From assembly GCF_002282855.1 (NCBI RefSeq), contig NZ_NRIR01000001.1, forward strand, positions 496,001-560,000: a stretch of DNA of 64,000 nt, in the 5' to 3' direction. The notes beneath the pieces are model-generated. The model was not told the DNA's origin and did no database searches. It saw nothing but the letters and a program-made list of their open reading frames with translations. A program made the translations under genes and the position numbers. Of this stretch, positions 26,627-36,484 are shown piece by piece; position 1 is the stretch's first letter, and every line of letters starts with the position of its first letter. Source of the DNA: Paraferrimonas sedimenticola. Its GTDB lineage: Bacteria > Pseudomonadota > Gammaproteobacteria > Enterobacterales > Shewanellaceae.

Positions 26627-28432
26627 ATGACTTCCAAGACACAGCTTTACACAAATGGCTACGTAGCCTACCTAAATTCTTTACACAACGTTTCTGCCAA
26701 CACTGCAAATGCTCTTGCTGAATCACAAGCTATGAATGAGTATTTTCCGGGAATCTACGTGCCTTTTCCGATAGTCGACCACGTTACGGAACTTCTATCT
26801 AGCGGCAACGACAAAGTTGTAATTCTCACAGGGCATGCCGGCGATGGAAAATCCACAGTCGCGACAGACGTGTTCAAACAATTAAAGGGCTACCCCCTCA
26901 ACTCTCCGCTCAACCACCCAATCAAAGAGCGAGAAGACATTCTTGAATCGAATGCCACAATTGTAAAAGATATGAGTGAACTCAGTTCTGATACGAGGCT
27001 AGAGTGGTTGACGGAAGCTTTCCAAGAACAAGGTAGTTGGCTCATTGTCAGTAACACCGGGCCTCTGTTAAACAGCTTGGTGCAGTATTCGGATACTCAA
27101 CAAATAAAGCTCGAAGGCAGTGAAGGTATCGAGAGTGTTATCCTCGATGTGTTAGATTCCCCGCTGGAAGATGTTTCAAACGCCACTCACCGAATAGCTG
27201 GTTTTAGCAAAGAACTAGTAATTTTAAATTTAACTCGCCTGGATAACGTCAGACTGGGCTCAAGCCTTTTGGCTAAGCTTGTAAACCACGAGTCATGGAG
27301 TGACTGTAATGCTTGCACCTCACAATCAGAATGCCCGATTTGGAAAAATAAAGAGGGTATTGCGAACTCTTTAGAGACTGTTGAGGAGCGTGTAAGGTGG
27401 ATTTACACTAGAGTTTGTTCATATGAACAAAGACTGACCCTTCGACAAATTGTTGCACATCTAGCGTTTAGCTTGACTGCAGGAAAGAGTTGTAGCGAAA
27501 TACTTCAATACCCCTCAGAAAAATTAGCTGAGCCAGAGTTTCAACAATCTGTTCTTTTTAGCGAAAGTTTTTTTGGGATGAGCTCTGGGTCAAAGTGTCA
27601 CGATGCTCAGAACCTACAAGCCGTCTCTCTACTTTCCAAAAGCTATTTTGGAGCCCCTTTAGGAGTTCATTTCGACAGTTCTTTATCTCGCTCTGAGGGG
27701 ATGAAGTGGGCCGTAGTCCCACAATCTTGTTCACACATCGATTCTCATTGGCGGACTAAGCTAAATGGAAAACAAGGAATACGATTGAGAGGAGCGCATA
27801 GAAGATTGAATTACATTATGGCGTCTCACCATTCTGAATTAGAAGGCGAATATCAATTATTCATTGACGAATTTCTTCAGTCGCCCAGCCTACGTTTATA
27901 CGATAAGTGGAAAACTAATGGTGACCTTGGACTAAGAAAGTCACAAAGGCGAAAACTGACAGATTTGTGTCTCAAGGTATTGCTTGAGCTGTTTACAGGG
28001 TTCAGTGCAAATCAATATGAATCAGCCGACAGACTCTACTTAACGATGCGTCGAAAAGACAAAAATATCGTTCAACCCACCCAACTAGTCATATGTTCAC
28101 TAAATTTTCGAGACTTCGACCTCACGTATAATGTTGAGTTAAGTCTTCCTGTGCTTTCTTACCAAAAAAATAAGGCGAATCTCGATATTCCTATGCCGCT
28201 TTTTGACTACATACTATCAAGAAGTAAAGGAAAAATTGGTTCAGCTCTAACTCCAATTCATCAGTCAAAAATAGATTGGTTTCATGGTGAGTTGTTAAAA
28301 GCCTATCGTGCAGAGAATGGTGATAATAACGATGACGAAGTGACAGTTATCAAATCCGGTATAAGTGGTGAGATAACTTTGCACAATTTTATTTATGATG
28401 CGGATAAGCACGTGTTAGAGGTAGAAAAATGA
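26627..28432 (+). CDS. DptF/SspF-like P-loop NTPase, PT-dependent restriction
   Basis: A 601-residue protein, first gene of the restriction-type operon. The P-loop GHAGDGKS is at 69-76. A Cys cluster C227-x2-C230-x5-C236 followed by PIWKNK looks like a zinc-binding insert, a feature I associate with DptF (TIGR03238)-type proteins. The ATG at 26627 is preferred over a TTG two codons earlier; neither has a strong ribosome-binding site. The stop overlaps the next start by 4 bp (ATGA). P-loop protein, unknown protein and giant HerA-like ATPase in this order match DptFGH/DndFGH and the published SspFGH layout. In those systems the three proteins together damage DNA lacking phosphorothioates. Whether this is closer to DptF or SspF needs a search. 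Confidence 0.75.
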   Translation: MTSKTQLYTNGYVAYLNSLHNVSANTANALAESQAMNEYFPGIYVPFPIVDHVTELLSSGNDKVVILTGHAGDGKSTVATDVFKQLKGYPLNSPLNHPIKEREDILESNATIVKDMSELSSDTRLEWLTEAFQEQGSWLIVSNTGPLLNSLVQYSDTQQIKLEGSEGIESVILDVLDSPLEDVSNATHRIAGFSKELVILNLTRLDNVRLGSSLLAKLVNHESWSDCNACTSQSECPIWKNKEGIANSLETVEERVRWIYTRVCSYEQRLTLRQIVAHLAFSLTAGKSCSEILQYPSEKLAEPEFQQSVLFSESFFGMSSGSKCHDAQNLQAVSLLSKSYFGAPLGVHFDSSLSRSEGMKWAVVPQSCSHIDSHWRTKLNGKQGIRLRGAHRRLNYIMASHHSELEGEYQLFIDEFLQSPSLRLYDKWKTNGDLGLRKSQRRKLTDLCLKVLLELFTGFSANQYESADRLYLTMRRKDKNIVQPTQLVICSLNFRDFDLTYNVELSLPVLSYQKNKANLDIPMPLFDYILSRSKGKIGSALTPIHQSKIDWFHGELLKAYRAENGDNNDDEVTVIKSGISGEITLHNFIYDADKHVLEVEK

Positions 28433-30024
28433 ACCCAGACTTAAAATCGATACTCAATGAGAGGTTTCCTTCGGACACGTCGATTGGAGGTTCAAGCGAA
28501 GAAACGACTAATTCTGCAATCAGGATTTATGGAAGAAGGTTTTACAAGGATCAAACGCCTGTAGAGTACTTAGCAGAGCTACTATTAGTTTTCATATCGA
28601 AAAAAGGGGATGGTCGAATAAACGAGAATTCGTTCACCTTAGAGGACGACGGACAAGCTCAATATTGGCCTAAAGACGGCTTAGGGTTAAAACTATTCTC
28701 TTTTTTCCCCTCCTCTAAGCTAGAAACTAGACATGCGGTTCATCAAGAAAAATATATAGAAGCGGTTGAGTCTATAAAGGACAATATCGAAGGTTCTGCG
28801 ACTGAAAAAGATGATGGAGTGAGGGTCGTTCAGAGTTTATTGGCAGGTTTTACTGGAGTGGCTAAGAATCGCACATGGGTAACCCACAGTTTTTTACCAG
28901 CTTCAACTTCATTAATTTCTAGAGAACTTGCCTGGCAACATACTAAGGCTCGCAAACAAGATTTAAGAGACTGGGAGGACTCTAAGCAATACTTCTCTCA
29001 TGACGGACATCTTTTTATGGCGCGAGGAGGAGAGTCTTTGTTTCTGCAGCTCGCCAATATGTTTTCTGGCGATGCACAGGTTCATAAGACAATAAATGAT
29101 CTTCTCCAGCGATCTGAGTACAAACATCTCAGCAAATTCGACGTAACTGCACTTAAATGCTCATTAGAAGAAAACCTAACTGAGCTACTAAACAAATCAA
29201 TGCAAGGAATGGAAAGCCTAACTTCTTTCATAGAGCACAACTTAGGCGATACGACACCTTTTTCAACGGAAAAGCGTGCCACATTAGGCTGGGTGCCTAA
29301 ATCTACTGTACCAGAGGCTTTTTTGTTCGCCGTCGAATTACAGAATATTTGCTCTTCATCTTTGAGTGAATTAGACAAGCTCGACGTGATGCAGCAATTG
29401 TGCTGCCTTCAAGTGTTAAGAAGCTTATCGTTCCAATCTCAACGAGTCGATAATGAATATTCTTCGACCAAAGGTTTCGCCGGAAATTATGTATGGGTTG
29501 CTTCGAATCCCGAATCATCTCGATATTCTGCCACAAGAAAGTTGTCTCAGTCTTCGTTAGAAAAGATTGAGGAAAAGCTCTACCGTGTCCTCAGAAATGT
29601 ACATGCAGAGTTAGGACAAACCTCTGATTCAAGATCTTTAAGACAGGCGGATGACCACGGTTTTAAGATCTTTCGAAAAATAGGTAAGGAAATCGGACTT
29701 GTCATCCCCAAAACGGGTCAGGGTCAAAGATTTGTGATGCCTCCACATCTCCTCAAAGTATTGGTTGCGGCAACTCTCTCTCCTGGAGAGCGTGTACGAC
29801 TTACTGAGTTTTACAACCGAGTATTTGCTCACTTTGGAATAGCCTTAGCAGGGCAACAGTTGTCATCGGCCCTTGAATGGATTTCATCAGAGTCTGGAGA
29901 TAAAAACTACGCTCTATCCTCAGAATCCCAATGGATAGAGGAAGCACTTAAACAAGGCGGATTTTTAGTGGAGTTATCCGATGCCGTCTCTATCGTCCAG
30001 AATCCGGGTAGTAAGGAAGTCTAA
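28429..30024 (+). CDS. DptG/SspG-position protein of the FGH module
   Basis: A 531-residue protein with no nucleotide-binding motif or membrane segment that I can see. Its C-terminal part (for example FVMPPHLLKVLVAATL, then LTEFYNRVFAHFG) looks like a winged-helix-type domain. It is identified by position: its start overlaps the DptF-like stop and its stop is directly before the DptH-like start, so the three are translationally coupled. DptG is the non-ATPase member of that trio. Sequence-level recognition is weak and the name is provisional. Confidence 0.6.
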   Translation: MNPDLKSILNERFPSDTSIGGSSEETTNSAIRIYGRRFYKDQTPVEYLAELLLVFISKKGDGRINENSFTLEDDGQAQYWPKDGLGLKLFSFFPSSKLETRHAVHQEKYIEAVESIKDNIEGSATEKDDGVRVVQSLLAGFTGVAKNRTWVTHSFLPASTSLISRELAWQHTKARKQDLRDWEDSKQYFSHDGHLFMARGGESLFLQLANMFSGDAQVHKTINDLLQRSEYKHLSKFDVTALKCSLEENLTELLNKSMQGMESLTSFIEHNLGDTTPFSTEKRATLGWVPKSTVPEAFLFAVELQNICSSSLSELDKLDVMQQLCCLQVLRSLSFQSQRVDNEYSSTKGFAGNYVWVASNPESSRYSATRKLSQSSLEKIEEKLYRVLRNVHAELGQTSDSRSLRQADDHGFKIFRKIGKEIGLVIPKTGQGQRFVMPPHLLKVLVAATLSPGERVRLTEFYNRVFAHFGIALAGQQLSSALEWISSESGDKNYALSSESQWIEEALKQGGFLVELSDAVSIVQNPGSKEV

Positions 30025-30025
30025 A

Positions 30026-33000
30026 GTGAACCTATTTGTCAAATCTCTCGATGAATACTTGAAAATGGAGTGGGCCTCAACTCTAGAGCAAAATAGAGAG
30101 TCCAAAGAAGCGCGCTTCATTATTCAAAGTATGGGCCCGAATGAGGTATTTCAATTATTCGCATCATTAGAGGCTGCGATGCTAGAGCAGCAGAAGCATC
30201 AATCGGTTAAATACTATTTCAAGGTAGCCTCAGGACTCTGGAATGATTGGTGTGAATCAGAATCAGCACAAACGCTCGACAACAAAATGGGTAGTTTTGG
30301 TGGCCTAGGCCCTTCAGGGAAAAGAAACTGGATTGATGAGGAAGACAAACTAACTTGGTACAGAAATAGAACTTTAGCAGACGAAAAAACCGATTGCTTG
30401 ATAGTCGTACTAGTGGGATTGAATCATGCAACAGATCAAGGAGGACTATCTGACTTCCACCAAGTCGACGAACGGCGACTATGGCTAGATATGGAAAGAA
30501 AGTTTACTCCGTGGTTGAGCGACCTTTTCACTCAGCTAGATATTAATGCCAGCGAACAGCAAATATCTAATTTTAATGAAGTATTAGTTCAACTGTTTGA
30601 GTTAAGACCTTTACAGCTTGCCAAACTCGCTCAATTTATAGAGACATCCTTAACCAAAGGTAACGAGTTTTACTCGTTCAACGATGTTGCTGAAACCTTT
30701 TTCAGAGAGTTGCCCTATTGGGGCCTTCCCCCTTTCTTGATCGATAGCGACCCAACAATCCTCGTCGGAAAAAACGGGCGTAGAGCACTAAAAAATGCTG
30801 AGATCTTTATATCTCACTCTCGCTACAAATCTGATGCTGGTAAAAAAAAGGACTGGGCGAAAATAGAAAACTGGTTTTTGAGTGACAACTTTGAGTTACC
30901 ACAATCTTTAGAGCATGCCAAAGGAGAGTTTACGGTATCCGATTATCGAGATGCGCTACATAGATTTATTTTTAACGCAGATTCAGATGCCAAGGTAACT
31001 CTATTGTCTGTCGATTTTGTCCCTCTGCTTAACACATTAGGAGCCAAAGAAACTAAATCCCGAACAGCAAGAAAAACGATAAAGTCGTACAGCGGGTTAG
31101 CGTTCGAGTCGATTCTTCAAGGAACATATGATGCATTGATAAGCTTCAAGAAAGGCTGCGGCTCCTTGATGGCAGAACAACTATCAAAGGTGCAAATAGA
31201 AATCATTAGTTTCGAGCATGACTTTGTTGCGGATGAGGAGACTGGAGCCAACGCTCACGAGCTAGCTCATGTTTCTTTAATTGGTTGCTTAGGGGGCCTA
31301 GATACCATAGTTGAAAGTCTGGATTGCCGAGTTCCAGTAGATGATGAAGAAGCTTCAGCAGAAAGACAAGATTGGAACAATACACTACCTATAAGTTTGA
31401 TCTTCGAGCCCGAAGAGATAGGTTACAAAGCTAGCCGCTCCCGCCCTAGAGTAAAGTTTAGAGTAACGGTAGCATCACACGAACCTGAACTGACAATTAG
31501 TCAGGAGTACTTTTGGCAAGTTCCTCCGACTCAACCCGAACGCGTGTTTGTTGAATACGCGCGTCGAGTGCTAAATCTCTGGCATAGCCAAAAGAATACG
31601 TACAGATTGCTACCAGCATTTAAGATTCCTTCAGTATTAATGACAGCTTTATACTATGCAGCTGACGAAGAAGAAGCTAACCGACTGATATCTCAAGCAC
31701 TAACTGATATTCAGGTTTACAATCTTTTAGTTGATTTACCTACAAACAATATTTCAGAAGAACTCAATGCTTCGATAACACGCTTCATTTCTAATTACAT
31801 TGAATGGTTATCTAAAGCTACGTCAAAAGGCTACTATTCCGCTGCGGATAGGGAAGTGGGAGCGTTATTAAGCTCCTATGTTTCACTTGCTGAACTAGCG
31901 TTGTCTAAAGAGGAGCTTGGCGGGCCAGAATTATTGAGACGTCTATACAAAGCATTCTTCATCATAGATCAGAGCTGCAATGCTGCTGACTCGTACGTGA
32001 ATGCTGCTATAGCATGGGGCCTTTCACCAAGTGTACTAGAGCAATTGAAAGCTAAGCATCGATTTTTAGCTGATGGCTTTCCAGAGGTAATTGCAGAAAT
32101 ATCGTTAGATGGAGAACATCAGAGACTCTTCGAACGATTGTTAGACTTGTCAAAAGTACGCCGACCAATTTCGGCTTTGGTCAACGAAGAGAATCAGCTT
32201 TCTGCTGATATGAAATCATATGGATTGCTACATTATCTTGGGCCAGAGCCAAAATCGGAAATGAGCCTGGCGGTGCAAACTATGCTTCGCGAAACCGAAG
32301 ATGACGACGAAGTGGCAGTTGCCGAAAGCATACGCCCTTGTCAAGAAACTAAAATTGTTTCTCGTGTCATAGAAGACTATCTTAAGTTACATCCGCATGC
32401 TAACGACGGTATCCGGATTCTTGCTGTAAATGTCAAAGACCTTCAAACCATTTTATCCGGTATTAACTATTTCTTATCCAACTACCTAAAAGAGTATAGC
32501 GCCGCTTCAAAACTCCCTCCTTTTCATCTCTCAGTGATGGTTTATACATCTGCCGCTTCGCCGATGGCTATGGAAAACAGATTAAGTGTTTGGCGAGAAC
32601 AGTTACTCGAGAACTTTGGCGACCTAGATAGAGGGCTTCAAGTTACACTCGGGCACCAATACACAACTCAACAGCGCCTTGCAGAACAGTTAAAACTTGA
32701 AGAAAACGAGTATGATCTGGCGTTTCTCTTCCACTTTCTCAAAGAGGGGCTAGTGGGACGTGCCGATCCGGCTAAACCTTTCGAATTTCAGTTTGATAAC
32801 TGCTCATTTTTCCCCATAGCTGAGTATCCTCGCCCGACAAGTATTGGTGACAAAAGTGTTCGTCAAAACTTAATAAGCAACCGGCGATTAAGAGTTCAAA
32901 CCAGACACTCTGACATGTCAGCTAGACTTTGCTTTAGCGGCCATGAGGGGAGTGACTATGTGGTTTTTGGAAAGGTGGACATAAAGCCATGGAAAAAAAC

Positions 33001-35578
33001 TCTAGACGCTCTACACGACAAAGGTTACTGGGTTGCATGTATCGATCCATACGTTGACAAAGCTCTACTCGCAGATAAAGACGGCAATCAAAGAAAGATG
33101 GTTGGTTTCGCTTCAGGGTTGGGTGGCTATGGAGAACTCAATCTAACCATCTCGACACAGAAAGACACTTTAAAGCAGCTTGCTAATGCGGTTTCTCAAA
33201 AGCTCAAAGGTCTGATTCGAGTAGATAGCTCGGACGATCTCGAATTCGTATCTGTCAGAGTGGTAGATGAAGCAGAGCAAATTGTCGGACTTTCCTCAAT
33301 TCGCGCAGTAGTTGGGGAAGACGAGAGAATTCGAGAAGTGATTGGCTTTTCTGCAATTAGAAAGGCTTTGCGAATTCCTAAGGGACAAATGACTCAACTC
33401 ATCCCATTAGACGACATGATGCATTGGTTTTCAGATGCTGAATCAAACAACCGACCGGATCTCCTGCAACTAACCCTAGAGCTTCGTGAAAACGAGATGC
33501 CCCTAATTCACGCGCATCTTATTGAGTGTAAACTAGCACTTGAAAATCCCGAGCATCTATCCAAAGCGATAACTCAAATTGAAGCGGGCATGAGTCACTT
33601 AACCAAGCTCCTTGCTCCGCATCGAAGAGATTTGAATAGTACCGATTTCGACCGGCGATACTGGTGGGCACAGTTACACAGAGCTCTAAGTTCCCGCTCG
33701 GAAGTTAATCTTCCAGATAGAGAGTGGCGTGAACTTGATTATGCTTTCGAAAATATCGCGGAGGGAAAATTCGAAATCCATTGGAGAAGTACAATTTTCA
33801 CGTTTTGGACTAACAGAGAAGGCAATTCAGTAGACGTATCACAAATACTACTGTCTCCTGATGTAGTAAGACACCCATTTACAGTCGACGATAATTTTAC
33901 TATCCAGCATGTCGCTATGGGCTACACTCCGCTGAAAGCTCTGCTCTCCGATCAAAATGTTTCACTCTCCATTTCTGGTAACGATGGGAAAATCGGATTA
34001 CGCCCAGAACAGCAGAGATTGCCAACCTTCTGTGAAGGGGAAACAACAACTATTCAAACTCATACTAATGACTCTGACATAGCTTCAACCAGCCATAAAG
34101 ATGACCTGAGTAATCAGGTAGGAGGCATCGTCGAATCAGAAGGTGATGAAGAAGAGTCAATTGTTAGTGGAGAGCTGTCCCAGTCGACGCCAGAGCCTGG
34201 AGCTAACAATATCTCGGAACAATCCGAGAACATACAATGTAGAAGCAACGAACAAGGAGCCCCCCATGCTCAAGCGACTACGCCAACCGAATCTGCGATC
34301 TCTCATGGCACAGAGGCAACCGTACAGGACCTTAATAAAGACACTTCTGTACCCGAGGTAAGTGTTTCCAGAGCGTCTGAGAGCGATGAACAAACGCACC
34401 TCAAAGAAACGTCTCATACTGAGGATGTCAAGGAAGCTCCTTCTCAGCAACTCGAATTCAACGTCCCGAATAAGATTCTCATCGGGCAACGGCGAAATGG
34501 AGACTCGGTTTATTGGTATTTTGGTCACCCCAAGCTAGCGAATAGGCATTTGCTAATTTTTGGTTCTTCTGGTTCTGGCAAAACCTATGGAATCCAATGT
34601 CTACTAGCAGAACTTGCCATTGCACAAGTTCGTTCATTCATAGTTGACTACACCAACGGATTTTTGCCCAACCAGGTTGAATCGGAATTTAAGATGGTAA
34701 GCAACCCAAAGGACCATTTCGTTCGGACCGACAAGCTTCCGCTCAATCCATTTAGAAAACAGCAACAATTTGTAGATCCGAGTTTACCCCCAATCGAAGA
34801 GACTAGCTTCGATGTAGCAAGTCGGATTACGAGTATTTTTACAAGCGTTTTCCCGAACATAGGAGATCAACAATCTGCTGCTTTGATAAGAACTCTTCAG
34901 GAAGGTTTAGACTCAGATGCAGGTTTCAATTTTGAAAAGCTGCTTGCACCATTGAGAGAAGCTAGCAAACAGGGAGAATCCTTGGCAAACAAGTTGCAAC
35001 CTTTCGTAGATACCAAGCCGTTTAGTGATCAGTCAGACCAGGCGTGGGAGCAGATGCTAGCCACACCTAATCATTGGGTTCATGTTCTTCAACTTGCGAC
35101 TCTAAATCGTGATATCCAAAAAATCATTACAGAATTTGCTCTGTGGGATTTATGGGATTTCGCACAAAATACGGGAAACAAAGATCGCCCCATCCCCATT
35201 GTGCTAGACGAGATTCAAAACCTAGACCATTCAAGTGATTCTCCAATAGATAAAATGCTAAGGGAAGGTCGAAAGTTTGGTTTGTCATTAATATTAGCGA
35301 CTCAAACTACCAGCCAATTCAACCAAGAACAAAGGGACCGACTGTTCCAGGCTGGACACAAGCTATTCTTTAAGCCCGCATCGACCGAAGTGGATCGATT
35401 TGCGCAGATACTATCGCAATCAACACCAGGCACAAGCAAGTCTGAATGGATGCAGCGTTTAAACAAATTGGAAAAAGGGCAATGTTGGTCTTTGGGACCT
35501 GTCGAAAAATCGAATGGCACCATGGTAGAGGAGCCCGTATTGGTGTCCATAACCAGCCTTGAGCAACGCAATTTCTGA
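30026..35578 (+). CDS. DptH/SspH-like giant HerA-type ATPase
   Basis: About 1850 residues. I chose GTG at 30026, preceded by AAGGA and one base after the DptG-like stop; an ATG at 29981 would overlap the previous gene by 44 bp. The C-terminal 350 residues form a HerA/FtsK-type translocase domain. It has Walker A GSSGSGKT near residue 1513, Walker B PIPIVLDEIQNL near 1725 and the polar sensor LATQTT near 1760. The long N-terminal part is unrecognised and helical. A Ser/Thr/Glu-rich, low-complexity linker (about 1345-1480) joins the two. The domain order and size match DptH (TIGR03237-type), the motor of PT-dependent restriction. Confidence 0.8.
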   Translation: MNLFVKSLDEYLKMEWASTLEQNRESKEARFIIQSMGPNEVFQLFASLEAAMLEQQKHQSVKYYFKVASGLWNDWCESESAQTLDNKMGSFGGLGPSGKRNWIDEEDKLTWYRNRTLADEKTDCLIVVLVGLNHATDQGGLSDFHQVDERRLWLDMERKFTPWLSDLFTQLDINASEQQISNFNEVLVQLFELRPLQLAKLAQFIETSLTKGNEFYSFNDVAETFFRELPYWGLPPFLIDSDPTILVGKNGRRALKNAEIFISHSRYKSDAGKKKDWAKIENWFLSDNFELPQSLEHAKGEFTVSDYRDALHRFIFNADSDAKVTLLSVDFVPLLNTLGAKETKSRTARKTIKSYSGLAFESILQGTYDALISFKKGCGSLMAEQLSKVQIEIISFEHDFVADEETGANAHELAHVSLIGCLGGLDTIVESLDCRVPVDDEEASAERQDWNNTLPISLIFEPEEIGYKASRSRPRVKFRVTVASHEPELTISQEYFWQVPPTQPERVFVEYARRVLNLWHSQKNTYRLLPAFKIPSVLMTALYYAADEEEANRLISQALTDIQVYNLLVDLPTNNISEELNASITRFISNYIEWLSKATSKGYYSAADREVGALLSSYVSLAELALSKEELGGPELLRRLYKAFFIIDQSCNAADSYVNAAIAWGLSPSVLEQLKAKHRFLADGFPEVIAEISLDGEHQRLFERLLDLSKVRRPISALVNEENQLSADMKSYGLLHYLGPEPKSEMSLAVQTMLRETEDDDEVAVAESIRPCQETKIVSRVIEDYLKLHPHANDGIRILAVNVKDLQTILSGINYFLSNYLKEYSAASKLPPFHLSVMVYTSAASPMAMENRLSVWREQLLENFGDLDRGLQVTLGHQYTTQQRLAEQLKLEENEYDLAFLFHFLKEGLVGRADPAKPFEFQFDNCSFFPIAEYPRPTSIGDKSVRQNLISNRRLRVQTRHSDMSARLCFSGHEGSDYVVFGKVDIKPWKKTLDALHDKGYWVACIDPYVDKALLADKDGNQRKMVGFASGLGGYGELNLTISTQKDTLKQLANAVSQKLKGLIRVDSSDDLEFVSVRVVDEAEQIVGLSSIRAVVGEDERIREVIGFSAIRKALRIPKGQMTQLIPLDDMMHWFSDAESNNRPDLLQLTLELRENEMPLIHAHLIECKLALENPEHLSKAITQIEAGMSHLTKLLAPHRRDLNSTDFDRRYWWAQLHRALSSRSEVNLPDREWRELDYAFENIAEGKFEIHWRSTIFTFWTNREGNSVDVSQILLSPDVVRHPFTVDDNFTIQHVAMGYTPLKALLSDQNVSLSISGNDGKIGLRPEQQRLPTFCEGETTTIQTHTNDSDIASTSHKDDLSNQVGGIVESEGDEEESIVSGELSQSTPEPGANNISEQSENIQCRSNEQGAPHAQATTPTESAISHGTEATVQDLNKDTSVPEVSVSRASESDEQTHLKETSHTEDVKEAPSQQLEFNVPNKILIGQRRNGDSVYWYFGHPKLANRHLLIFGSSGSGKTYGIQCLLAELAIAQVRSFIVDYTNGFLPNQVESEFKMVSNPKDHFVRTDKLPLNPFRKQQQFVDPSLPPIEETSFDVASRITSIFTSVFPNIGDQQSAALIRTLQEGLDSDAGFNFEKLLAPLREASKQGESLANKLQPFVDTKPFSDQSDQAWEQMLATPNHWVHVLQLATLNRDIQKIITEFALWDLWDFAQNTGNKDRPIPIVLDEIQNLDHSSDSPIDKMLREGRKFGLSLILATQTTSQFNQEQRDRLFQAGHKLFFKPASTEVDRFAQILSQSTPGTSKSEWMQRLNKLEKGQCWSLGPVEKSNGTMVEEPVLVSITSLEQRNF

Positions 35579-35590
35579 GGTCTGTAGGAG

Positions 35591-36475
35591 ATGCAAAAAC
35601 TGGGAAAACAGCTACCAACTAGCTTCGCGAAAGACTTTAAACCTGAAAGAAGACTAATCTCAAACTTACTGAAGTACGCTCTTTCCGAAAATTCTGGCGA
35701 TAAACATGAAATTAGCGAAAAGACTGGTATTCCAACGGGAGTGAGCTCGGGAAAAGTTGAACCAACAATACACTACGCTTCGGGGATGGGGTTGGTCTAT
35801 TCTTCTAAGCATCTGGACAAATGGGAACTTAGGTTAACTCCGTTGGGTAAAACTGTGCTCGAAGAGGATCCTTACTTAACAGAGAGTGTCACTTTATGGT
35901 TGATGCACTTAATGTTATGCAGGCCGTATAAGTCTTCCAAGGCTAATGAACCAAGTCAAGGGATTGCCGACCAATGGTTCGCACTATTTGCACTAGGAAA
36001 ATTAAGGCTAGGTAATTGTTTCAGCTCTGGTGAATACGCTGAATTCTTATCGGAGAGACTTGGAAGTGGGTCAGATCGCGTGAGTATGGCCAATTTAATC
36101 TTAAGAAGCTATGAAGAGGAGAGTTGCCTGGGTTTGGTGAAGGCTTTGGAAAAGAGCACTGACATTACTCAATCTCATTATACTCTAGCAGCTGCACCTG
36201 ATAACGAGGAACTTTACCCAGCACTTGCCGCCTATTTCATATTACTGTGGGATGAGTTTTTTGATTCTACGGAGCAACTGCATCTTGAAGAATTAATTAA
36301 GACTACATACTTATTCTCAACATTAAATTGGACCAAAGAGCAATCAAGCCGATGGCTTGACTGGTTAGCAGATCATGGCGTAGTGCAGCTAGACCGGCAA
36401 ACTGGAGATACTTTAGTACTTCGGACGACGAGTACTTCAAAGGTATTGAAGAATATTTACAGTGAACTAATCTAA
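35591..36475 (+). CDS. DUF4007 protein, second SspB-like component
   Basis: A 294-residue protein that I assign to DUF4007 from the order of its blocks: an N-terminal FKPERRLISNLLKYALSEN, a winged-helix-like EISEKTGIPTGVSSGKVEPTI, then MGLV...LRLTPLGKTVLEEDPYL and SVTLWLMHLMLC. DUF4007 is the domain of SspB, the nicking enzyme of single-strand PT modification. This copy lacks the FSGHQTFPLRYGWL signature of the sspB gene at 45288-46235, so it is a divergent subfamily. It lies 12 bp after the DptH-like gene and 9 bp before a large ATPase gene. It thus repeats the sspB-sspC order without an sspD. The function is unknown; DNA nicking or PT recognition are possible. Confidence 0.68.
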   Translation: MQKLGKQLPTSFAKDFKPERRLISNLLKYALSENSGDKHEISEKTGIPTGVSSGKVEPTIHYASGMGLVYSSKHLDKWELRLTPLGKTVLEEDPYLTESVTLWLMHLMLCRPYKSSKANEPSQGIADQWFALFALGKLRLGNCFSSGEYAEFLSERLGSGSDRVSMANLILRSYEEESCLGLVKALEKSTDITQSHYTLAAAPDNEELYPALAAYFILLWDEFFDSTEQLHLEELIKTTYLFSTLNWTKEQSSRWLDWLADHGVVQLDRQTGDTLVLRTTSTSKVLKNIYSELI

Positions 36476-36484
36476 GAAGAAGAT

